Assembly (NCBI GenBank): GCA_009599575.1
Contig: VWND01000076.1
Location: 682,001 to 746,000, forward strand
Direction: 5' to 3'
DNA: 64,000 nucleotides
DNA from: Blumeriella jaapii
Lineage: Eukaryota; Ascomycota; Leotiomycetes; Helotiales; Drepanopezizaceae
The position numbers were made by a program, and so were the translations under genes. Under the pieces are notes generated by a model. That model saw only the letters and a program-made list of their open reading frames with translations, did not search any database and was not told the origin of the DNA. This document shows, in pieces, positions 55,187 through 64,000 of this stretch (its first letter is position 1; each line of letters begins with the position of its first letter).

Positions 55187-57510
55187 ATGGCGCCGAGCTT
55201 CGACCATCTGCCAGACCCCGAGGAGGAGGATTACGATGAGGAGGATGAGCTGGACTTTTCGGATCTACGGGAGAAATTTGAGGTTCAGCTGGAGTCAGGG
55301 CTGGACGCCTTCGTCGTCGTCGATGGACTGCCAGAGGTTACTGAGGAGACCAAGCCCAAGTTGATCAAGTTCTTGAGGCGGAAGCTTGAGCCCGTGGGAA
55401 AGATCAAGGAAGAGTCGATTCATATGCCACTTTCGGGAGGGAAATCGGAGAGGTATTTCTTAACACTGTGCGCGCATGGTTCCAAGCTGATTGCTGCTCA
55501 GGTTTGCGTTTGTTGAATATTCTTCCCCCGCTGAGGCCGTCGCCGCATGCAAGCAACTTGATGGAGTGCCCCTCGACAAGAAGCACATCCTGAGGGTGAA
55601 CAAGCTGACGGACATCGAGCGATTTGGCCGTGAAGGACGTATCGATGAGAACTATACCCCCCCAAAGATCGAGCCATTCCAAGAGAAGGAGCACCTGCGC
55701 TCTTGGCTTGCAGACCCAAGCGGCCGTGGACGGGACCAGTTTGTTATGTACAAGGATGACCGAGTCCAAGTCTTCTGGAACAATGAGAAGGATGCGCCCG
55801 AGAGCATTGTCGACCGTCAACACTGGACTGAATCTTTCGTACAATGGTCTCCTCTAGGTACATATCTTACATCCATGCATCAACAGGGTGTCCAACTCTG
55901 GGGCGGCCCATCTTGGACAAGATACAAGCGATTCCCCCACCCCTTTGTCAACTTGGTTGATTTCTCCCCCGGAGAGAAGTATATCACAACATGGTCGAAC
56001 CGCCCAATCGTCATTGGAGAGGAAGGCCACCCTGCGCTGTCGGTTGATGATGATGGAAAGAACTATGTTATTTGGGACATTGAGACAGGCAAGCCACTCC
56101 GTTCATTCGCCAACCTTGATCTGCCCAGCAACTCGGTTGACGAAGCTGGTCAACCGGTGAAGCGTAAGGTTGTCTGGCCAGCATTCAAGTGGTCGGCTGA
56201 TGATAAGTACGTTGCGCGTTTGACCCAAGGTTCTTCAATCTCTGTTTATGAGCTACCTCGCATGGGTCTCTTGGACAAGACATCTATCAAGATCGACGGT
56301 GTTATGGAGTTCGATTGGGCACCAGCCACACCACACCGAGAAGGCGTCAAGACCTATGAACAACTTTTCTGTTTCTGGACCCCGGAAATCGGTAGCAATC
56401 CTGCCAAGGTCGGTCTGATGAGCATTCCGTCCAAGGAAATTGTCAGAACTCTTAATCTGTTCAGTGTCACTGATGCAAAACTCCATTGGCAATCGAACGC
56501 CGATTATCTCTGTGTCAAGGTTGACAGACATTCTAAGTCAAAGAAGTCCCTGGCCACCAGTCTGGAGATATTCCGCGTCCGAGAAAAAGGAGTGCCCGTT
56601 GAAGTCGTCGATTCCATCAAGGATACCGTCATCAACTTCGCATGGGAGCCCAAAGGAGACCGTTTTGTCATCATTACCACCGCTGAGGTTGTTGCGCCGT
56701 CAGCTGTCCCCCCGAAGACCTCTGTTGCATTCTACTGCCCCGAAAAAGTCAAGGGTGCTGGTGTTGGTAATTTCAAGCATATCCGAACATATGACAAGAA
56801 GAACAGCAATTCCATCTACTGGTCGCCCAAGGGACGATTCGTCATCGTTGCTACCGTTCACTCACAGCAAAGCTTCGAGATGGAGTTCTTCGACATGGAT
56901 TTCGAGGGTGAGAAGGCAGAGAGTGACAAGGACTTGACCGCCAACTTGCAACTCATGAACACTGCTGATCACTACGGTGTCACTGACATCGACTGGGACC
57001 CAACTGGTCGCTTCGTTGCCACCAGTGCGTCCATCTGGAAGCACGCTGTATGTTTCCCTCTCATGTATCAAAGTTAATCTACTAATACTTGGGTAGATGG
57101 AGAACGGCTACCACTTGTACGACTTCAAGGGCGAGCAACTCCGCGAAGAGCCCGTCGAGAAGTTCAAGCAATGGCTTTGGCGCCCTCGCCCTCCATCCCT
57201 CCTCAGCAAGGAAGAGCAAAAGCAGATCCGTAAGAACCTCCGCGAGTACAGCAAAGTCTTTGACCAAGAGGATCTCGACCGTTTCGCATCTGCCGATCTT
57301 GCTGTCGTGGAGCACCGCCGCCGTCTTCTCAACGAGTGGTTGGCCTGGAGACAAGAAATCATCCAGGACGTGGCGGAGGAGCGTGAAGCCCGGGGCTTGC
57401 CCGCTGATCCTATCGCAGCTCTGCTTCCTAGGACGGACGAGAGCGAGGACCAGGTCATCGAGGAGATTGTGGAGGAGATTGTAGAGGAGACCGAGGAGAT
57501 CATGCCTTGA
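55187..57510 (+). CDS. PRT1: eIF3b/PRT1, translation initiation factor 3 subunit B
   Basis: eIF3b is the scaffold of the eIF3 complex on the 40S ribosomal subunit. Three exons are 55187-55452, 55502-57047 and 57097-57510, both introns 49 nt. They sum to 2226 nt (741 aa), the normal fungal length. The N-terminus ([20 protein letters not shown]) is acidic. An RRM follows ([10 protein letters not shown] through [16 protein letters not shown]), split by intron 1. A nine-bladed WD40-like propeller spans about 170-620 (for example [15 protein letters not shown] and [11 protein letters not shown]). A C-terminal helical region ends in a Glu-rich tail that in yeast contacts eIF3i/g. Intron 1 falls in the RRM; its acceptor restores the frame at FAFVEY. 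Confidence 0.97.
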
Positions 57511-58833
57511 AGAAGAAATTGGGAAAGAATTTTGTAATTTTTCTTTTTGACGCTATCAAGGCTTGCTGTTCTTGCTCGACGACCATCGGAGTTGGTAAGA
57601 TCTTGCTGCTCTCTTCACTGTCTACATGGGAAGATAGGGGTGGGGGGGTTATCTCGGGACCGAGTCGGAAGGATGGCGGAGCGATGCGATGCCGTGCATA
57701 GATGATTCGAAAAGCAAAGCAAGAAAAAGCAGTTTCAAATGTGAGATGTTAGCCAATTCCGTGCTACTGGGCGTTCACATCATGGATGTGATTGTTGGCG
57801 TTAGCACTTGATTTCGTTATCTTCTTACAAACCTACCTAGGTACACAAGAGACGCCGCCCCTTGTTCTCGTGAGCGCGACCAGCAAGCAAATCAGCAGCA
57901 ACAAAGCAAACCCCCGGCAGGATTATCATTTCTCCCTCCTCTCCTTTAATGGAAGGAGTTCGCGAAACATCAAAACTCAGTTGGAAACTCACCACGGGCG
58001 GGCGAACTTTGTGAGGTTCCAGTCTATAGACCTAATTGAGTAGGTTGTCGGAAGTAGGGAAATACCATGAAATCCATATGACTGTCGAGCCATGTAAAAC
58101 GGACTGAACGGTCGGGTTATGTTTCTTTGTCTGACAAGCCTATAGTTTTCAAGTGACGCATGAGAATTGTTGGCTCATGTACCGAAAACGGTAAATGATT
58201 TCTCAAATCGAAAAAGAGATTTATAGGCGATTCCAGACATGAAGAAGGATCATGAAAAGCTACCCTTGGGAGATAATTAGAACTTCCCGGTTCCCCTAAA
58301 TCATATCTCTTGGTACCCTTCCCTCCCTGCCCTTCTTTTCGCATTTCCTCTCTTCCGATACATGCATTGCCATAAGACTGTATACCTCTCTACCTTGGTG
58401 TCTATCTACAGCATCGACTGTCAACACCACACTACACAGCACAACACAACACAACACAGTTAAAATCGCCACCTCTCGCACTCAACCAACCACCAAGATC
58501 GTTTCTATAGCACTGTATCCACCCGCCAAACAGCAGGGCTCCTGTCAGCCTGGACATACTTGTATGTACACATTTATAAACACAATCATACACACCACCC
58601 GGCCACCCAACCAGCCAACACCAACCCCCATAGCTATCAAGCCGCAGCACAACGTCTTAATCCAAAGTACTCCTCCGTGATGGCTTCTCTCCCCCGCTTT
58701 TAACTTCCGAGTTCTCGCTTGCTGCTCCGCTCTCTCACTTTCCGAGTCCCTTCCATCTACTACCTATCTCTCGTTCCCCCCCCCCCCCTGCTGAGCCTGT
58801 CAGACAGTACTCGAACTGTACTGCTGCCATATT

Positions 58834-58895
58834 TATGTATGTATGTATGTATGTATGTATGTATGTATGTATGTATGTATGTATGTATGTATGTA
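58834..58895. repeat. (tatg)n microsatellite
   Basis: About 15 perfect tetranucleotide units. Confidence 0.95.
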
Positions 58896-59119
58896 CACCT
58901 AGCAGCTTTGAAGGGTTCCGTGTCAAAGGCCGGTAGTTTCCCTCTCGCTGTCACTGCCACACACGCTTATCTTGACTTCTGATGGAGCTACAGTACTACT
59001 GTCCTTCGTCCGTAAATACTGTGTTCCCTTGCTTGGTACGTGTTTATTTGTTATGATCGTCTCGGTTCGCTGGATAAAACCTATGTACCTACTTTCAGCC
59101 TCTTCAGTCGGTTGAGGAC

Positions 59120-59178
59120 CCTTGCTCTCTTGCTCTCTTGCTCTCTTGCTCTCTTGCTCTCTTGCTCTCTTGCTCTCC
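59120..59178. repeat. (ttgctctc)n tandem repeat
   Basis: About seven 8 bp units in a row. Confidence 0.93.
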
Positions 59179-59238
59179 GTCTGCTGCCTGCTCCCGGCTA
59201 GATACCCAGGTACATAGGTAGACACATAGATAAGTACG

Positions 59239-59315
59239 TTCCATTTCCATTTCCATTTCCATTTCCATTTCCATTTCCATTTCCATTTCCATTTCCATTT
59301 CCATTTCCATTTCCA
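59239..59315. repeat. (ccattt)n tandem repeat
   Basis: About 13 hexamer units. It produces the spurious KW-repeat and ME-repeat frames on the minus strand. Confidence 0.95.
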
Positions 59316-60293
59316 CCTAGCCAGCCACGAAACCACCCTTCAACCCATCACCCATCCCCTCTCCTCCCCCTCTCCTCCCCCTCTCCCCCCCAGAGGAAGA
59401 AAAGAAAAAAAAAAAAAAAAAACCACAAAAAAAAAAAGGAAAAAAGAACAACGGCAAAAACGCAAGCAGACAGGAAACAAAAGACGCGCTAAGCTACAGC
59501 AACACTGTAAGTACACAAGTACCATATCCACAGACAGCACTGTCTGTACCTACCCCTACCCACCTAAATCCCACCTCTCTCTCCACTTTCCCAAAAGCGT
59601 ACGTACTGTAGGAGTACCTACTTACCCGAATGGAACACACGCCGCAAAGACACAAGCAAGGAAGGGCGGGCCTTCAGAGGAAGTGGGCAGTCTGCCTCCC
59701 GGTGTCGTCTGATGAACGAAAATGGGAATTACTCGACTATGGAGAAGCAGCTTACGTACTGTGCGGCCAAGCCTACAAAACTAATTCTAACCAGCATTTG
59801 TTTCAACGAGTGAGAATTATTGTAGAGCCTGATCGGGGTTGGGGGATGGGGGTTCAAATTTTTTTTTGGAGGTACAGTATAAGTGTTGCATGCATGTATG
59901 CTATGCGAACGTGGTAATCTTTCTACATCGAAAGACAGCAAACAGAAAGTAGAGTGGGTTGATAATATCTTTTATGACTTTGTGCTTTGGTTTTTATTCT
60001 AGTTTGGCGTAAGGGATATGAAGCAGAGTCCATACGGTAACGCGAGCCTGTTCTGCGGTGTCATATGCCAAGGCGGCCCATCATCTGTTGCAGTTATATC
60101 TGCGCATCTTCGGAATTCGACATCACATCCATCCACACACACAATCCCGTCCTGGCACCCTCACCCTTAAACACGTTAAGGGGATGTCGACGCCGGAACA
60201 CCCATAATGCAACCCTCCACAACGTTGAAAAGACCAAATGATACCAAGGAAAGTCGTAAAGCCCCTGTTACGAAGGCAGAGTCATTGATCGAT

Positions 60294-61777
60294 TTACTTG
60301 GCAGCCTGAATCTTCAAAGGTGCGGTGCCGAGTCCATTTCGGTTGCGGAAGAAGAACACGCCCTTGCCTTCACCAACTGCGCCCTCGGATGGCTCAACCC
60401 ATTGGCACCAGCGGGCAGATGACCACATTGACTGCAGGAATCCGATGGGGCCGCCACGAACGTCAGAGCGGTAGTGCTTGCCCATGATAGGCTTGATGGC
60501 TTCGGTGGCCTCGTCGGCATGGTAGAAGGGGATGGTGCTGACGTAGTGGTGGAGAACGTGGGTCTCAATAATGCCGTGGAGGAGGGTGCGGCCGATGAAA
60601 CCAAATTCGCGGTCAATGGTTGCAGCGGCACCACGAACGTAGTTCCAGCTCTCGCCTGAGTAGTGAGGAAGAGATGGGTCTGTGTGCTGGAGGAAGGTGA
60701 TGGCGACTGAAAATAGTTAGTAACTGAGATATGCTTTTAAAAGGCGGAAGAGATCATACCGAGCCAATGGTTGACCCAAAGGTAAGGAGCGAAGTACCAG
60801 ACAGCCATGTTGGAGAATCCGTAAGTCTTTGACAGCAGGATGAGAGTAGTAACAACAATGGCAATTCCAAGATCACTCAGAAGAATAAGCTTGGCATCTT
60901 TGGCTTCGTAAAGGGGACTGGCTGGGTTGAAGTGATTGACGCCAGTGGTGTATCCATTAACCTTGCCCTTTCCACGGCCTTCGGGCTGCTTCTCGTGGTT
61001 GTTGTGCCCAGTCACGTTGGCAAGTAAGTACATAGGCCAGCCGAGAAGTTGTTGTCCGATGGAGTGGATCAGGGTAGCAATTGGGGTCTCCTCAGTCAAC
61101 TCGTCAAGCTCGTGGACGAATTTTCCAATGCGGCTGGCGTAGTGCTCCCGAGTCTTGGGGACGAACACCATATCACGCTCCATGTTGCCGGTTGCCTTGT
61201 GGTGCTTGCCGTGGGAGATCTTCCAGGAGAAGTAAGGCACGAGCAGAGCCGAGTGGCACACCCATCCAGTCGTGTCGTTGAGAATCTTGGAGGGAGAAAA
61301 AGATTGATGACCACATTCGTGTGCGAGAACCCATAGACCAGTGCCGAAAAGACCTTGAACCACGGTGTACACGAACCAGAGCACAGCGCGGATAGGAGTA
61401 CTGGGAACATTCTCGGGGGTGAGGTATCGGTTGAACAGGTAGAAAGTGGTGGCTAAGCTGACAATATCCCGAGCCACATAGCCCAGCCCTCTCAGAGCAG
61501 ATCTCTCGTAGCAGTGCTTGGGGATTGCATTACGAATGTCGTTGACGGTGTAGTCTGGGAGCTCGAACTTGTTGCCATACGTATCGAGGAGGATGCCGTA
61601 ACCCTGATCTTTCACATCTGCCATAGACGACATAGACGACAACGAGGTAGAGGATGGTGACTGTCTTGGGGTGTCGTTGGGCGACCCCACAGCAGTGGAG
61701 GGGGACGATTCACTCGTGGTCGATGTGACCGTCCGTTTCAGGACATTTTGTTGTTGCGGGACCGCGGTGGAAGACAT
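60294..61777 (-). CDS. FAD2: Delta-12 fatty acid desaturase (oleate to linoleate)
   Basis: An ER membrane desaturase that converts oleoyl to linoleoyl lipids. Two exons on the minus strand are 61777-60760 and 60706-60294. The 53 nt intron has a GTATGA donor and a TTTCAG acceptor; 476 aa. The start (MSSTAVPQQQNVLKRTV) precedes a Ser-rich cytosolic N-terminus. Three His boxes that bind the di-iron centre are present: HECGH (about residue 153), HGKHH (about 190) and HVLHH (about 388). Hydrophobic membrane segments lie between them. The box sequences fit the delta-12 group; a delta-15 (omega-3) relative cannot be excluded from sequence alone. The intron model is supported because the joined product reads VNHWLVAITFLQHTDPSLPH in frame. 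Confidence 0.93.
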
Positions 61778-64000
61778 TGCGAGGAGTATATAGAAGCCTC
61801 GAGTCGAATTATGTGCAAATGGAGGTCTTAACTACGTTTCTCGGTTGAGTGTGTTTCGAAGCGAGTGGTAGAGTGACCCAAGGAGCGAGTTGGCGACCCT
61901 GATAGAAATCTGTTGAGAAGCCAATCGACGGGTTCTTGGACCCAGGCGAGTTTTGCTGGGAGGGCCTCGAGCAGCTGGATATGAAGCTTGTCAGTTTTGT
62001 GCACTTCAATTGCGAGAAGGACATGGGGCTAAAAGTGACACTTACCGGAAGAAACGGGGGGGAAAGGGTGAGAAGTGATGAGAATGCGAGGAGGTTGAGG
62101 AGGGGCTGAGGAGTGCGAGTTGGCTTTTAATATCTTGGTGTCCGGCCGCGACTTGAAAGCGAGGGAAGGGGTCTTTGAGTTTTCGGCTATGCGACTAGAC
62201 TTCTTCTGGCTAGCGCGCTCGGGGTGTCTAGTGTGCTTTAGTCCCATCGGTTTTATCGTCCAGCTTCACTTACTGTACATAAGCAGCATGACAGTACGGT
62301 GTACACACACACTTGTACTCGACAGTACTACTGTACAACACACTACCTACTTCCATCTTTTTTACTTACAGAAGTACTATTTACAGTAGTACATGTGCTG
62401 TAGCACCCCTTCGACCCCCCGTTTCGCCACCTCGATCAACATGGCATTATCTCCTGCTTCGGATGTCCCTCCAGCCGCGGTCTCGCATTCACCCGCCTGA
62501 TTGCACCGCCAGTCTCACCAGTGGGAGCTTGCAGAATGGCGGACGGGCGGGCAGACGACCCTGAAGGAGGCGAATGCAACCGACTCAAAAGGTGGATGTG
62601 ACTCTCCTGCAGAGGGAAGGCCGGTTCATGACTTCTACTGTACAGTACAGTACTTACTTCTACGAATGTGTGTACTCTTTACAGTACAGACAATACTGTA
62701 CTTTTGCGACACATGTCACCGTCGGAAGTCATCCTTTTGGCTCTGGCCTTTTCAGACAAGCCCCAGCCTTGGCTGCTCCACGCTCGCATTCCTCCCTCAC
62801 CGCCACCGGTCTTGTTATCCGATCCGAGCTGGCATGTGGTGGTGTACTGTGCACAGTACAGTACATACAGTACAGTACGGACAGTACATCGTACATCGTA
62901 CAGTTCTGTCAGTACAATGTGGTCCGATGTACTGTGCACATCCCCGCTACTGTACTGTACTTCTCCAACGGTCACTTCACCTTCACCTTCACATGCCAAA
63001 CTCAGCCGCGGCGACGATCCCATCATGGGATTCCCATACGCATCAAGGGCGACGCCAATCTGCCAGGAACAGAGTTAGGGGACCAGGCGATGCGGGCCTA
63101 TCACAGGCCGCAGATTCCGGGATCTCGAGACGTGACGTCTAGATCGACCAGTCAGAGTCCGGCAAACGAATCGTGGCCGGGGCAGGGGGACGGTCCGGCC
63201 ACTCGCTTGTTTTCTGTTGGGAATTCTTGGGCCTTTGGTTGGGGCAGAGCCACGTTCTCGTGAGGCACTTTTTCCTCCGCTGCCCGAGGTTGTGGGGAAG
63301 TCGTGGGGGGAGGACGGGGAGGATTATTAGGTAAGTGCACTAAGCTTCATATGCCTCTGAGAAAGGTTGGCGACTACTTACAGTACAGAACTGTACAATG
63401 TGCATCTGTACAGACAGTATAGTACGTATGTACTGTACTGTACCGTTACAGTACTGCAAGTAAAGATGGGATCGTGAGTTCTGTGACAGTCGAGGTGTTC
63501 TGAGGTGGGTAGGTACAGTACAGTACCGACCGTTACTGACCTTTGTCGATAGTGCAAAGTGTCTTTCGCATGACCACTGAGATCCTGAGATTCCCATGCT
63601 CGGGGAGCGTTGAATGTTGGAACCTTTCACGCGGCGAGATCACATTCCACTGCTTCTGCCCCCTCCAACCTCATCATGCTTCAACCGCGTCTTTCCCACG
63701 CGAGAAGCACATGTCAACGACGGTACGGTATCTGCAGCCGGTCTCCATGCTCTGATACCTTCCTTTTGCTTGCGTGTGGTTTCCTCGCAACAGAGTCGTC
63801 TTTGCTTGTCATACAGACTAGTGGCGAACTGGAAGTAGGTAAGTGCCGTGTGACAGGAAGGCAGAAGGCAAGAACTTCGCAACTGCAAAGCCAGCGAATC
63901 TGCCCGCATCTTTGTTGGAACTCCGGGGAGACGACATCTTTCCGAAAGATTCAGTCCTTCCCCCCCACGAGTCGCAACTTGGCCGCGATTGCCATCCATT
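61778..64000. promoter_or_regulatory. Upstream region of the desaturase with GTACTGTAC arrays
   Basis: 2.2 kb to the right edge without a recognised gene. Dense tactgtac/tacagtac groups lie at 62264-62395, 62638-62705, 62844-62965, 63380-63445 and 63509-63530. A 5' UTR intron of the desaturase may lie in the first few hundred bases. The open frames here have no recognisable domain. Confidence 0.5.
62844..62965. repeat. GTACTGTAC palindromic array
   Basis: Repeated tgtactgtgcacagtacagtac, atacagtacagtacgg and catcgtacatcgtac units in about 120 bp, the same family as the array upstream of palF. Confidence 0.7.

Larger units (their letters stand above)
57511..60293. other. Long convergent gap rich in microsatellites
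   Basis: 2.8 kb between two 3' ends (eIF3b and the desaturase). No conserved coding sequence was recognised. From 58.7 to 59.5 kb it carries several simple repeats and A and C runs, listed separately. The longer open frames here are translations of these repeats. Confidence 0.55.

Noticed and set aside
58923..59336. Open frames with KW and ME repeats on the minus strand
   Set aside because: They are translations of the (ccattt)n hexamer repeat and have no independent coding support.
62501..63263. Two long plus-strand frames near the right edge
   Set aside because: They are rich in Tyr/Thr/Val/Cys runs translated from the GTACTGTAC arrays, overlap each other in different frames and show no domain.
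1..64000. CRISPR arrays, bacterial operons, ribosome binding sites or riboswitches
   Set aside because: The window is intron-containing fungal nuclear DNA. No regularly spaced repeats with unique spacers and no bacterial signals were seen.

Overview
The window is nuclear DNA of a filamentous ascomycete (Pezizomycotina). It is eukaryotic because genes are split by many 41-111 nt GT-AG introns (two look GC-AG), lie singly on both strands, and encode a fungal core set: MCM7, PEX1, palF/RIM8, MND1, HEL2, IRE1, CCT2, eIF3b and a delta-12 desaturase. The reducing polyketide synthase and the 2EXR/F-box-type genes fit Leotiomycetes; that class is inference. No tRNA, rRNA or CRISPR array was recognised. 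Splice models were read by eye; most were checked by exon lengths summing to whole codons.

Layout. 1-5.5 kb: divergent MCM7 (minus, running off the left edge) and PEX1 (plus) share a 436 bp promoter. 7.4-9.5 kb: a small secreted, probably GPI-anchored protein and an F-box/2EXR-like gene. 10.5-18.6 kb: a repeat island with a 6.0 kb Ty1/copia retrotransposon (195 bp LTRs) wrecked by G-to-A changes on its coding strand, a truncated acidic C-terminal exon beside it, and a second decayed unit of two 205 bp direct repeats around a 2EXR pseudogene and a gag-like fragment. 19.3-37.5 kb: an accessory segment with an intact 2EXR gene, an ABCB exporter, a decayed cysteine-rich gene, a MITE-like element, an FSH1-type serine hydrolase and a highly reducing PKS (KS-AT-DH-ER-KR-ACP, no methyltransferase). 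The PKS, hydrolase and exporter look like a minimal polyketide cluster. 37.7-61.8 kb: conserved housekeeping genes palF/RIM8, MND1, HEL2 (two apparent frameshifts), a SWIB/DEK_C protein, IRE1, CCT2 and eIF3b (divergent pair), then the desaturase. 61.8-64.0 kb: no gene seen.

Most unusual: (1) the copia element's mutation pattern is strand-asymmetric, G to A only, sparing G next to C, and all nine LTR-LTR differences are G/A. This fits deamination of single-stranded cDNA at least as well as classical two-strand RIP. (2) The PKS dehydratase domain has changes in both catalytic motifs. (3) GTACTGTAC-type palindromic arrays recur in the intergenic regions.
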